Shown here: positions 12,628-23,424 of the stretch, piece after piece | Position numbering within the stretch: position 1 is the first letter of the stretch | Layout of the letters: each line of letters starts with the position of its first letter | Assembly (NCBI GenBank): GCA_021234155.1 | Contig: JAJEKV010000040.1 | Location: 5,543,229-5,607,228, forward strand | Origin: Isoetes taiwanensis | Lineage: Eukaryota > Streptophyta > Lycopodiopsida > Isoetales > Isoetaceae | Length of the DNA stretch: 64,000 bases | Direction of reading: 5' to 3' | Position numbers and translations under genes: made by a program | Notes under the pieces: model-generated | The model's input: only the letters and a program-made list of their open reading frames with translations | What the model was told of the DNA's origin: nothing | Database searches by the model: none

Positions 12628-13695
12628 ATTTTTTTTTTAATTTATTTTCCTAAGTTTTTGAGGAGGTTGTGAGCCGGCATAAATTCCCATTCTTCCAAAA
12701 ATTGGAGGAATTGTTTTTGTAAGATTTTGGATTTCGGGCTTCCGATCCTTTTCTCTTTTGGTCGATTTCAGCTGGGAAGAATAATGGATGCCATGATTGC
12801 TGGCATGCTTATTCTTCATGGCATGGATGTTACATATTGTGAGTACCTAGATTGCTTGCTTGTTTCTATTCCAGCCTCATCAGACCTATTTTTGTATCGA
12901 GTCTTCCCTTTCCCTCTTCTAGACACGATGTTCTTTGAGGTTGTTGTCTTTAAGAACATGACAAGTAGCTTGACAAGCAGGGAACATGCAAGGATTGGTA
13001 TTTTAAGTTTGGCTGGAGGCCAATAGAGCATTTAGGGCTTTCAAGGATCCATCCTTCGCATTATACTATGGTTTCTGTCATAGTTTTGGAATTCCATTTG
13101 CTTTGTTATTTTCATATCTTCTACTGTATTTTTGTCTTTGATCAGGATGTTACAAGATGGTAAAATAGTATGTACAAGATCAGATAAAACGACCCCAGAT
13201 TTCTTCAAATTATAGTTAAAGCCACCTGGAACAAAACCTATCGAAGTTCTTGAGAAAAAAAATAAGATACATGGTTGGAAAAAGAGAGGTCATGTATTGG
13301 AGGTCCTGCTTTTAGTAGTTAAATGATTAGAATCTTTAATCCATCAAAATATGTAGATGATTGTTCTTATAATGTAATCTAGCAAGTTCAATATCATATA
13401 CATGCAACTGGAAAAAAAAATAAAATCGGCCGACTTGGCTTATTAGATCTGATTATACTAGAGCAATTGCAGATCCTAATTCTTCCTTGCAGTGGCATCA
13501 TCCTAATAAAAACCATAGGTAACGATTTCATCTGTTGTATGTTCTTTCACGGTCTTTGGCCAGTTTGGGCATAGTATGCTACGTCTCAAGATTGTTAGGT
13601 TGGTATTTACTGGTGTTCTATTTTCGTAGTCGCATTGATGGCTTGCATGCATAGAATCATAAATCCAAGCTTCATTTTTTTTTTTCCTCTTTAGC
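12628..13695. other. No recognisable gene
   Basis: The longest frame here (plus strand 12727-13026, about 99 codons) is rich in hydrophobic residues but shows no family motif, so I do not call it. The rest is AT-rich noncoding sequence. Confidence 0.4.
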
Positions 13696-15436
13696 CCCTG
13701 ATTGAGTATATAATCAAATATAAAATATGGTTGTACTAAAAGTTCTAGATCAATAAAATGTTATGTTTTCAATATGGCCATAGCCACAGCCACTTTCTCG
13801 AGCTGAAATATCTCTAGCTTTGGTATATTCCGGTAATGTATCCTCTTAGGCTCAATGTGTCTTGGCATATTAACTCTTTTGTGTTGGCGCAATATTACAG
13901 GAAGTGTTTTTACTTTGCAAGCTCTAATAATTTTGGAGAAACACTTGATTTTTTTTGTTTATTTCCATGCAATGGACCTAGAGGATATAGCTAGAACTAC
14001 CAATGTTAGAGAAGGAACCAAGATGAGGTTGTATAATTCTTGAGATTGTGATTCTTAAGGTTGTAGTTCTTGAGATTGTTTCTAAATGGTTGTATTGATT
14101 GTTTCTTCTAGATTTGTACTGATGATCCTCTTATGGGAACTTGCTATGCCTTGAGTATTGGGATGCCAATACAAATATGCAAATGATTTGTTTTCCATCT
14201 TCAAACTTCGGCACAAGTAAGTCTTATCTGCATGCTAAGCATTAATAAGTTCTATGTCAGGCTGAACTCTTAATCTCCGCAAAAAGGGCTAGAATGATGT
14301 GATATGTAGCAAGGCAAATGAAAGAAATATAGCTGCAATCAGGTGGAGTCTAGGTCTTTATAATTTATTGTGAACGTGTAAATAGCGATGCTCGATATTG
14401 AGTCCCACTTTCTTGCTGTTATCTCGGTCTAGAAGTCAAATTTAAGCAGGATCATATTTATAGCAATGCTTTTGGAGCAACGACTTCATTTGCTAGGCAC
14501 ACTTCTGTTTTATTCACTAGGAACACTTTCATTTTTTATCTTGATTGATTTAATTTAATTAGGAAAGGTTTTTTCTGCAACTTCTCTTTATTGGATTTGT
14601 GCACCAAAAAATCTTTAAACTGGTCTAAGATCTATCATTTTGTACTGGCAGTTACTCCAAGAGCCCATCATAACTTGCATTGTCGCTTCAAGATGTTCTT
14701 CAGCACTTGTGATGGAGCCTAATGGGATGAAAGAGAAACCATGGAACCTTTACCATGTTATATCATATCCTTTTAAGTCTGTTCATGACCATGAAGGCAA
14801 GACATAAATACATTTAGGGTAGTAGGGATGTTAATACAAGTATGCACAACTAAGACCTCATCCCCATACTAAGTACTAATATATTCTTCTATGTCATGCT
14901 GAGCTCCTAATCTTTGCAGGAGGAGCTGAAATGTAGTGATATCTAGCAAGGCAAGTGAAAGAAATACAATTTGAGTCTCGGTCTTTGCAATTTGTTGTGA
15001 ATGTGTAGATGGGAATGCTCTATTACTGAGTCCTAATTTCCATCTTTATGACTATAATCATCTCTGTCTGGAAGTCAAATCTAAGAAGGAATATGTTTAC
15101 GGCAATGCTTTTGGAGCAATGAGTTTGTTTGCTAGGTATGCTTCTATTTTATATCTTGATTGGTTCAAGTAATTAGGAAAGGTTGTTTCTGCTTCTCTTC
15201 ATTGGACTTGCGCATAAGTCTAAACTAATTCAAGACGTATCATTTTGTGCTGATAGTTTCTCTAAGTGCCCATCATAACTTGCATTGTATTTTCAAGATG
15301 TTCAACATGCGTGGTGGAGCCTAATGGGACAAAGGAGCAGCTATGGAACCTTTACCATGCTACATCATGCCCTTTTCGAGGTTGTACATGCATGGCTTTA
15401 TCTCTTTTTTCTTTAATGCTTCTGTTTACTCTATTT
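13696..15436. repeat. Duplicated noncoding segment, copy 2
   Basis: Second copy of the 2631-4312 block, in the same orientation. The internal older repeats lie at about 14150-14770 and 14830-15392. Compared with copy 1 there are small indels, including a deletion after GTACATGCAT near 15393. The right end abuts the TM9SF gene fragment exactly at CTCTATTT, which marks a rearrangement junction. Confidence 0.8.
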
Positions 15437-15781
15437 GGATCTGGTTAGTCCTCACAGGATAATGGATAGGTTCCGCTTTAAGCGCGAAATATCCTCCCAA
15501 AAGAGTTAAATGGCACTGATATGCAAAACCAAAGTGCTATAAGGATGAAGAACAGGGATATTGGCATGGCACCTGTGCTGTTACTACTCCAAAGCAGGAA
15601 ATTGAGCACAGTGAGTATAAAAAATGTTATACCAGGAAAGAAACATGCAAGTTTCGAAGCTACTGATCTCCAACCCTTGGCATCACCCAACTCCACAGTG
15701 CGCCATAATCTGCTTGCCACATAACCAGCAGCAATACCCAGGAAAAGATAGAGCAGAACCATTCCTGTGAGCAACATGCCC
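15437..15781 (-). pseudogene. TM9SF / plant TMN (EMP70 family) fragment
   Basis: TM9SF proteins are nine-span membrane proteins of the Golgi and endosomes. The minus-strand sequence reads GMLLTGMVLLYLFLGIAAGY, then VASRLWRT, CFFPGITFFILTVLNFLLW, STGAMPISLFF and ALWFCISVP. These match consecutive membrane spans in the C-terminal half of plant TMN proteins. An intron-like acceptor (TTCTCTCAAG) precedes the exon near 15782. After ISVP the frame shifts by one base, and the next residues, GGYFALKAEPIHYPVRTNQI, continue the family sequence in another frame. The fragment stops at the junction near 15437, so the final membrane spans are missing. Only this one exon region is present, with no N-terminal domain. 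Confidence 0.85.
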
Positions 15782-15956
15782 CTTGAGAGAAAACAATTGA
15801 AATTTCTATAATGGCCGCAATGTGGCAGCTACAGATCCAAAAACTCTTTTCTGTTTTCCGCTATGCTTCCGATCATCTGCATTCATATCTCACGTATCTT
15901 AGCTATTTATTTTTTTCTTTCACTTGTTTCTTCGCTTTTTATCTTTATCACGCTTA

Positions 15957-15984
15957 TTCTGAACCCCAGTGCATGGGCATCTAT
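15957..15984 (-). pseudogene. CLC exon remnant, downstream side of the Copia insertion
   Basis: On the minus strand this reads on from the CLC fragment at 21253-21390 (GIDAHALGF). The Copia element separates the two. The TCTAT at 15980-15984 is the target-site duplication shared with 21253-21257. Confidence 0.6.
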
Positions 15985-16548
15985 TGTTAGGATTTGATGT
16001 TAGGATTTGAAGACAATATACTCAATAAACTGACCACAAGACTTACAATCCAATGATCTTAGTGAAAAGCCAAAAAGTGGTCACTAATTTTCACATGATC
16101 ATCTGCAAGTCAATAATTGTTATACAATCAGGCGCTCAAACAATCTCCTGCTTCCATATCACGACCTGCAAGCGTCCCTTGTTCTTCCATTCTTCCAGCA
16201 TTTATATCTATATTTCCTTTCCAATCTGGGTGCATCCACTTGTCAACTTGTGCATCCCCTTCATATAGTAAGTTCTCCAACTTGCTTAAAAATTCGGAGT
16301 AGATAGACTTGCTGTCCTTAAATTTCGGCCCTAGTTGACTTTGACTTTGACTGGTCAACGCAAACCCTAAGTGGCGTGGGGGGGTGTCACGAAGATTTCT
16401 AGCGAGCCCAGCAACACCCGGGTAGCACTAGCCCGCCACCTTTGACTTTGACTTTGACTTTGACTTTGGCTTTGGCCTGCTGCCACTGCTTCTCATAGGT
16501 CTCCCCCATTCAACTCCATAGCTTTGAATAACATGACACCATTTAACA
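15985..16548 (-). repeat. Copia 3' LTR
   Basis: Nearly identical to the right LTR, apart from small indels near 16375-16400 and in the TTTGAC run. It also has an extra 13-bp tandem copy of TGTTAGGATTTGA at its outer end (15985-15997 and 15998-16010), so it is longer than its partner. A TATA-like TATAAATGC on the minus strand lies at 16198-16206. Confidence 0.9.
16335..16468. promoter_or_regulatory. W-box-like TTGAC clusters in the Copia LTR
   Basis: Two clusters of TTGACT/TTTGAC units occur, at 16335-16358 (three TTGACT plus an inverted GGTCAA) and at 16441-16468 (four TTTGAC units). The core TTGAC(C/T) is the established binding site of WRKY factors. For a minus-strand element they sit upstream of the TATA-like box, in the U3 part of the LTR. 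The right LTR has the same clusters at 21050-21073 and 21156-21180. The regulatory role is inferred. Confidence 0.45.
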
Positions 16549-16700
16549 CTTTCCCTTCATGTTATTTTTCCTTGCAACTGATCATTTGTCTCAGTCTACT
16601 AAATTTTAATTACATCAAAGCCTTTGTCAAAATATCTCGCCACTCGCGTCGTCGGTTTGAACATATTGCAGTTCAATGATTCTTTTCCTTACTAGATCCC

Positions 16701-17162
16701 CTATGAAATGCATCTCCAGCTCGATATGTTTGGTCCTTTCATGTTGTATTGGATTTTTCGTTGCTCTATACCTATTTCTTGTAGCAACCTTTCACTCCAT
16801 ACTATTTCCTTAGCAGCAAGGGTTGCAGCCGCATATTCTGCTTCTGCAGATGAAAGTGCTATTGCCTTTTGCTTCCTGCATTTCCATGAAATGGGCCCTC
16901 CTCCTAGCATGCAAATAATTCCTGAAGTTGATTTTCTTTCATCAGGGTCTCCACCCCAATCAATCACGCAAGATGATAGCAATTCCATGTTATCAGAATT
17001 AAATTGTATCCCATAATCCACAGTTCCTTTCAAATATCTTAGAACCCTCTTAGCTGCCTGCCAGTGCTCTTTTCCAAAGTTATGACAGTACCTACTTAGA
17101 ATATTGACTGCAAATGAAATATCGGGTCTCAGCATGACTAGATAAATATAGTAAGCGACCAA
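16701..17162 (-). pseudogene. Copia RNase H domain
   Basis: This end of Copia pol degrades RNA in RNA:DNA hybrids. Visible are RPDISFAVNILSRYCHNFG, HWQAAKRVLRYLKGT, DWGGDPDERKSTSG and ALSSAEAEYAAATLAAKE, the standard Copia order with the catalytic Asp and Glu positions retained. The start is displaced by a frame break, so the segment is not continuous with the RT. Confidence 0.9.
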
Positions 17163-17391
17163 CTAACTCTTGATATGGAATGTTTTCCATTTCGACTGTT
17201 ATCATTCAAATTCAAGGTTAGTTTGTTACACCGGAACCATGGGAGTTTTTATCACCTTACAATCTTCCATGTTGAATCTTTTGAGCATGCCTGCAATATT
17301 CTCACCTTGTGTCAAAGTAAGAACCTGCTTTGTCTCTATCTCTCAAGACTTCAATTCCTAAAAACTTTTAAGTTCGCCCAAGTCCTCATTT

Positions 17392-17914
17392 TTAAACCCA
17401 TTCTTGAGAATGTCTTTTGCATTTTTGTAGCACATCAAGATTGCTACTAACCATCACATTGTCATCCACATATAGTGCAATATAGCATACTTCATTCCCA
17501 TCCTTAAACAAATAAATATTTCCATCATCCTTTAGTTTTATAAAACCTTGTTCCCTTAAATCAAATATACCATTGTCTTGGTGGATCAACTCATATATAC
17601 AGACCTTTTTAAGTTTCCACACTTTGTCTTTCCCTTGCTCAAAGCCGAGAGGTTGCATCATAAAGACATCCTCCTCCAAGTCGGCATTCAAGAAAGCAAG
17701 AGACATCCATATGATGTACCTCAAAATTCTTTTTGCATTTGCTCTTGCTAACAACATCCCCGATACTTGTCATTTTTACTATAGGGGAAAAAGTTTCCTC
17801 ATAGTCAATTCCCTTCCTCTCGTGTGTATCCCCGTATACTAATCGAGCTTTTATACTTAATCGAAAGTGAGGTTGTACTCCTTGTTTAATTTTAAATATC
17901 CATTTACAACCCAA
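17392..17914 (-). pseudogene. Copia reverse transcriptase domain
   Basis: Two overlapping frames together give the Copia RT: GCKWIFKIK, KARLVYGDTHERKGIDYEET, FSPIVK and HHMDVSCFLE (catalytic Asp), then LNADLEEDVFMMQPLGFE and the ALYVDDNVMVSS catalytic pair. A region between the YVDD block and the RNase H is missing or scrambled (about 17163-17391). At least one frameshift divides the domain. Confidence 0.9.
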
Positions 17915-18039
17915 TTTGCATGTCTACCTTCGGGTAAGTTTACAAGCTCATACGTCCCCTCGTTCTTTTAAAAGCACTTTCGACTCATCATTCATGGCAA
18001 TTTTCCGTTCTTTTGCATCAAGCAACACTTATAGCTTCT

Positions 18040-19365
18040 CTAAGATTTTGGTACTCCAGTATCCAGCAAGGCAAGGATTTCAATAAGGTTTACACCTGCT
18101 ACTTCACTTTGTATTCTTCTACTTCTATCTGTGTTATCTCTTCCAAATCTTTCATGGTCAATATTAGCCTCTTGTTGCAAGATCTGAGCTGCAGTTCTTC
18201 TACCAGCCTTTGGCTGTGTTATCTCCTTTTCTATAGTATCAGCCACACTGTCTGGAGCATCTTCAGTACCAACTTGTTGAGAAGAGAGTTTGTTGGCATC
18301 TTGCTCATCATCATCATCAACAAAGCTCGTATTCAATTTCTGAACTTCCTTTTCTTTAGGGTTAACAGAGAAAAACTTTATGTTTTTATAAGATTGAGAT
18401 TCGTCAAATGCTACATCTCTACTGATCAAAATCTTTTTCCTTTGTGGATCAAATAACCTGTAGGCCTTGGATTCTTGATCATATCCTACAAGAAAAGCTA
18501 TTCTTGCTCGATCATCCAACTTTAACCTTTGTTGCTTTGGTACATGCACAAAGCTTAGACAACCAAAAACTCTCAGTGTCTCATAGTTTGGTTTAACTCC
18601 TGACCATAGCTCATCTGGGGTCATTCCAAAGGATCGCTTCTATTTGGTAACATATTTTGAACTTTCACTGCTGTTAAGACAGCTTCCTCCCACAAATAAT
18701 TGGGTAGCCCTGTGTGTTTTATCATAGCTCTGACAGCATTTAAAATTGTCCTATTTTTCCTTTCAGCAATGCCATTAGTTTGTGGAGAAAAACTACATGT
18801 AAACTGTCTCTTTATCCCCCTTACCTTGCAAAACTTGATAAACTCAGATGACATGAACTCTCCACCACGGTCCGATCGAATACATTTCACTTTTTTTTTC
18901 CCCTTCTAATTCCACTTCTGCAAAGAAACATTTTATAAGCCTCAAAGGCTTGATCTTTAGTTCTAAGACACATGCATGTTGTCTTTCTACTAAAGTCATC
19001 AATAAAGGTAATGAAATACCTTTTTCCCCCGATATTCCTCTAACATTAAGAGGGCCACGAGATCCTGTGCACACTAGCTCCAACACTCCTTTGGTTTTTC
19101 TCTTTGCCCGCTTAAAAGGCAATCTTGCATGTTTTCCTAGCATGCAACCTAGGCATTCTTGGCTCATCAACTCCATTTTTGCTTTGATTATTTTTTGTTT
19201 GATCATAGTATCTATGGTGCTATGATTAACATGACATAACCTCAGATGCCAAGTGTCCATATCCGGAATCATAAATGAATTAACACAGGGGCAAACAACC
19301 ACTATCCAATGCAAACAAATTACCAAATCTTCGCCAAGAAATTTGATCTCATTATTCAAAAGCAC
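18040..19365 (-). pseudogene. Copia integrase with C-terminal region
   Basis: Integrase inserts the cDNA into the host genome. The zinc-binding HHCC region is visible (WHLRLCHVNHSTIDTM, then CLGCMLGKHARLPF), followed by IRSDRGGEFMSSEF with the second catalytic Asp and SPQTNGIAERKNRTI with the catalytic Glu. Further on come TPDELWSGVKPNYETLRVFG and the DPQRKKILISRDVAFDE block that ends the domain. The first catalytic Asp region (expected near 19040-19100) is degenerate; VCTGSRGPLNV stands where a D-x-x-GP motif is expected. Three frames are needed. Confidence 0.9.
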
Positions 19366-19396
19366 TTTACATTGATACTTGTCAAAACAACAACAA

Positions 19397-20751
19397 TTAG
19401 TCCATGTCTACTAACCGGCAAATGTAAATTAAATTTCTGACTAGTGAAGGTACACACAAAACATCCTTCAAGTTTACTGCTCTCCCTTGAAGATCAAACA
19501 ATTCTAACATTCCCGTGCATTGAACATCTTGCAACTTCCCATTTCCCAACTTGATATGCTTAATTCTTCCTTCTTTTTCCTCCTTGAATAATTTGGCTGA
19601 ACTGGTCACGGATTTTTCTGCTCCACTATCTAATATTAACATTTCATCATCATTGTTAGATTTTTCTTTTGGAACAACCAAAATGTCATAATTACTTACC
19701 TCAGCATCTTCATCCTCTTCACTTGATTCTTCTTCAATATCTTGCACCAAATTTACAGCAGACCTTTGTGTATCAGGATTCCTTCCTCGACCTCTAGAAT
19801 AATTTCTCCCTCTACTTGGTCTGCCTCTACTCATTTTGCTGCTTGAGCACTTGTTTGCAAAGTGACCTCTGCCTCCACAGTTAAAGCACTCAACCTCTTT
19901 CAATTTAGGACAATTTATCTTTAAATGCCCTTTTGCTTTGCAGTGAAAACAAGGACCTATTTCAGTCTTATCTTTAGCACTTTTTCCTGAAAACTTTGCT
20001 TTGCCCTTACCTGCATACAACACTTCAACATTATCTTCAATGTCATCATCATACAATACCTTATTTTGTTCAAACTCGTTCAATCATTTCTTCTCGCCTC
20101 TCGGTTTTGGCCACATTCCTAATAAGAGTTGACAACTGCTTGTTCCCTTCAACTGCTCTTGCCACATGCAATAATTTTTGCTGCTCAGTCAGCAACACCC
20201 CAGCACCTTCTAAGTCTGCCACAATGTTATCGAACTTAGAGAAAAACTTTGGTAAGTCATCACCTTCTTTTACTCTTAGCATCCTAAGTGCCTTATCAAG
20301 AACATCAATCTGAGATGATGTTTTTTCCTCATAGTTCTTGAGCAGGAAGTTCCAAATATCACTAGGGGACTTTCCCCTTATCTTCAGCAAAATTGAAGCC
20401 CCAACTTTGCTGGTCAAAATACCATAAGCTTCACGAAGTTTAACAACTTCATCTTTACCACTTTTACTTGAGTCTACTTCACCGGACTCTCGGAAGTTTC
20501 ACCAGGATTTTCCGTAGGTAGAACTTCTTCTTGCGCCCACAGAGATCATCCCCACTTGAACTAGTTCCTTGAACTAATTCCCAGAGCCCTTCATTTTCAA
20601 GAACATTTTTGATTTGTTCCTTCCAAATCTGAAAGCCTAGTCCCCCTTCATACACTGTAATAGAGTTCAACAGCCCTGCTCCAAACCTGCTTGACATGGC
20701 TCTGATACCAATGTTAGGATTTGAAGACAATATACTCAATAAACTGACCAC
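19397..20751 (-). pseudogene. Copia gag and protease
   Basis: Gag forms the particle and protease cleaves the polyprotein. The N-terminal piece (20479-20751) contains YEGGLGFQIWKEQIKNVLEN, the usual Copia gag start. The middle piece (20070-20417) holds the UBN2-like helix region. In the 228-codon frame at 19397-20083 there are two CCHC zinc knuckles, at about residues 45-58 and 66-79, an Arg/Gly-rich stretch, and the protease motif LILDSGAEKSVTS with Asp near residue 152. At least two frame breaks separate the parts. Confidence 0.9.
20698..20710 (-). other. Copia primer-binding site (initiator tRNA-Met)
   Basis: Directly inside the right LTR the minus strand reads TTGGTATCAGAGCCATG. TGGTATCAGAGC is the complement of the plant initiator tRNA-Met 3' end and the standard Copia primer site. 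This fixes the element's orientation. Confidence 0.95.
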
Positions 20752-21252
20752 AAGACTTACAATCCAATGATCTTAGTGAAAAGCCAAAAAGTGGTCACTA
20801 ATTTTTCACATGATCATCTGCAAGTCAATAATTGTTATACAATCAGGCGCTCAAACAATCTCCTGCTTCCATATCACGACCTGCAAGCGTCCCTTGTTCT
20901 TCCATTCTTCCAGCATTTATATCTATATTTCCTTTCCAATCTGGGTGCATCCACTTGTCAACTTGTGCATCCCCTTCATATAGTAAGTTCTCCAACTTGC
21001 CTAAAAATTCGGAGTAGATAGACTTGCTGTCCTTAAATTTTGGCCCTAGTTGACTTTGACTTTGACTGGTCAACGCAAACCCTAAGTGGCGGGCAGGGGT
21101 TGTCTGAAGATTTCTAGCGAGCCCAGCAACACCCGGGTAGCACTAGCCCGCCACCTTTGACTTTGACTTTGACTTTGACCTACTGCCACTGCTTCTCATA
21201 GGTCTCCCTCTATTCAACTCCATAGCTTTGAATAACATGACACCATTTAACA
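20712..21252 (-). repeat. Copia 5' LTR
   Basis: It is bounded by TGTTAGG and TTAACA. It carries the TATA-like box at 20913-20921 and the W-box-like clusters at 21050-21073 and 21156-21180. The left LTR is the same apart from a few indels and the 13-bp terminal repeat. Confidence 0.9.
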
Positions 21253-21390
21253 TCTATCCCGTTTAAATACGCTTTGATTTCAGGTATTCCTGATCCTACA
21301 GCCCCTGCTTCTATATATGTGCATATTGCCGATGAGAACAGAAGAAGCCCCATATTGATCCCTGTAAAAATTCCAAACGCAGCCCAGTAT
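21253..21390 (-). pseudogene. CLC chloride channel/transporter exon fragment
   Basis: CLC proteins are anion channels or anion/proton exchangers of plant endomembranes. The minus strand reads YWAAFGIFTGINMGLLLF, then CTYIEAGAVGSGIPEIKAYL and NGI. GSGIPE is the hallmark CLC selectivity-filter motif; Ser at its second position is the form usually linked with chloride rather than nitrate preference. An acceptor-like GGTGCAG precedes it at 21391. The Copia element interrupts the fragment about ten codons after the filter. No other CLC exons are visible nearby, so this is an isolated fragment. Confidence 0.85.
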
Positions 21391-22061
21391 CTGCACCGGT
21401 ATACACTAGATTTTGAGCATGTAATTTAGTTAAGATTTTGGATACTCGAAATCGTAATAACTTGCCTTCCTGATCGCACAAACCCACAGAAGTTACAATT
21501 GGTACATAAGCTTGAGGGATCTTGCTCTGTAAACAACCAAACATGCAGAGGCCCACACTTTTTGATCTGCAAGCGCCAATTCCAGGAGCCCATTCTGAAA
21601 ACACTAGACTTGAGCTTTCAAGCTTCCACTGGGCAAGGTGAGCCAAGGTACCGACTGTCTGGTGCGGTCCCTGCATTCCCTGCATCATGCTCATGTTGCA
21701 AAGCCATTGCTGGCAACCAGGCTTTCACCTTAACAGTCCCACCAGACCCAACCTCTCGTCCAACTAAGGAATTCATCCTTTGCCTTCACCTGCCGATCCC
21801 TGCAACAAGAAAATAGAAATCGAAGAAGGAATAAAACCCTAAAATGGTTTTTTCGATGCTTCACGAGGCTTGCATGTTCAGCCCCTAAAATAAAAAGAGG
21901 GCTTTTGTTGTGAGCCCTTGGATGTTGGACCATTGAAAAAAAGAAGCTAAATCAACGACTAAGAAATGGTGCACTCTAGATGTACGCATTAGTACATCTA
22001 TTCGAATATGCCATGAAATCTTAGGAAAACCTTTGTGAAAAGCGTACAAAAACACAAAAAA
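21391..22061. other. No recognised gene; upstream of the CLC fragment
   Basis: A minus-strand frame of about 127 codons (21311-21694) runs through here in a different frame from the CLC exon and has no recognisable motif. It may be intron or another captured fragment. Confidence 0.35.
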
Positions 22062-22087
22062 AACCCCCTGTTATTATGCTACATATT
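22062..22087 (-). repeat. Inverted monomer fragment at the array's left edge
   Basis: AACCCCCTGTTATTATGCTA followed by CATATT is the near-perfect reverse complement of the monomer segment running from AATATGTAGC to CAGGGGGTT. It lies immediately before the first direct monomer. Confidence 0.75.
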
Positions 22088-22123
22088 ATTATAAAAAAAA
22101 ACATAGATTTAAGATAAAAAAAT

Positions 22124-22212
22124 AGTCACATTAGCTCACTGGTTAGATTGGTTAAAGTAGTCTTATTAGGACATTGAGTTATTTTGGTAGAGGTTCGAAT
22201 CCCCGTATTTCA
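22124..22212 (+). other. tRNA-like module with pol III A and B boxes (first of ~22)
   Basis: The A box TAGCTCACTGG is at 22132-22142 and the B box GGTTCGAATCC at 22192-22202, 60 bases start to start, which is tRNA-like spacing. The same pair recurs through the array, for example at 31809-31819 and 31869-31879. The module resembles tRNA genes beginning with a TAGCTCAGTTGGTTAGA-type D arm, but the D stem and part of the T stem no longer pair, so it is not a functional tRNA. Pol III transcription is possible but not shown. Confidence 0.7.
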
Positions 22213-23424
22213 TATTCTAAAAGCTTAAGTGAAACCGTATAGAGGCTCGATATACCATCAAAACCTTAGGCAAACTCGTATTCGACATCTTAAAATCATA
22301 GGTGTCCCCAATCATAATTGAGCATAATCGAAACGAGAGGTGTCCAGAGGCTCCAACATACAGTCTGGGCCGTCGGATTGACAGATCCGACGACTGTGGT
22401 GGTCCAGGGTGCACCTCGTTTAGAATATGTAGCAAAATAACAGGGGGTTCCAGGGGGATTTGATATAGATATAATTCTTGAAACCATAGACCATATCCCT
22501 AAAACAATTCAATGGGTTATTATAAAAAAAAACATAGATTTAAGATAAAAAATAGTCATATTAGCTCACTGGTTAGATTGGTTAAAGTAGTCTTATTAGG
22601 ACATTGAGTTATTTTGGTAGCGAAACCGTATAGAGGCTCGATATACCATCAAAACCTTAGGCAAACTCGTATTCGACATCTTAAAATCATAGGCGTCCCC
22701 AATCATAATTGAGCATAATCGAAACGAGAGGTGTCCAGAGGCTCCAACATACAATGCCTGGCCGTCGGATTGACGATCCGACGACCGTGGTGGTCCGGGG
22801 TGCACCTCGCTTAGAATATGTAGCAAAATAACAGGGGTTCCGTGGGATTTGATATAGATATAATTCTTGAAACCATAGACCATATCCCTAAAACAATTCA
22901 ATGGGTTATTATAAAAAAAACATAGATTTAAGATAAAAAAATAGTCAAAGATTGAGAGGTGTCCGGTAGAGGCTCCAACATATTTCATTCTAAAAGCGGG
23001 CCGCCATACCATGATTGATCCGACGAGGCTCCAACATATGCGGTGGTGGTCCGTGGTGCACCTCGTTTAGAATATGTAGCAAAATAACAGGGGGTTCCAG
23101 GGGGATTTGATATAGATATAATTCTTGAAACCATAGACCATATCCCTAAAACAATTCAATGGGTTATTATAAAAAAAACATAGATTTAAGATAAAAAAAT
23201 AGTCACATTAGCTCACTGGTTAGATTGGTTAAAGTAGTCTTATTAGGACATTGAGTTATTTTGGTAGAGGTTCGAATCCCCGTATTTCATATTCTAAAAG
23301 CTTAAGTGAAACCGTATAGAGGCTCGATATACCATCAAAACCTTAGGCAAACTCGTATTCGACATCTTAAAATCATAGGTGTCCCCAATCATAATTGAGC
23401 ATAATCGAAACGAGAGGTGTCCAG

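Larger units (their letters stand above)
15985..21252 (-). mobile_element. Ty1/Copia LTR retrotransposon, defective
   Basis: A full-structure element on the minus strand. The LTRs lie at 15985-16548 and 20712-21252, both bounded by TGTTA/TAACA. The 5-bp target-site duplication TCTAT is found at 15980-15984 and 21253-21257. A primer-binding site matching initiator tRNA-Met lies next to the right LTR, and a purine run (GAAGGGAAAG) lies next to the left one. The gene order gag, protease, integrase, RT, RNase H is diagnostic of Copia. The coding region is broken at several places, so it is not autonomous as written. It split a CLC exon remnant. Confidence 0.95.

Noticed and set aside
12727-13026. 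99-codon plus-strand frame with hydrophobic stretches
   Set aside because: No family motif and an overlapping frame on the other strand of similar length.
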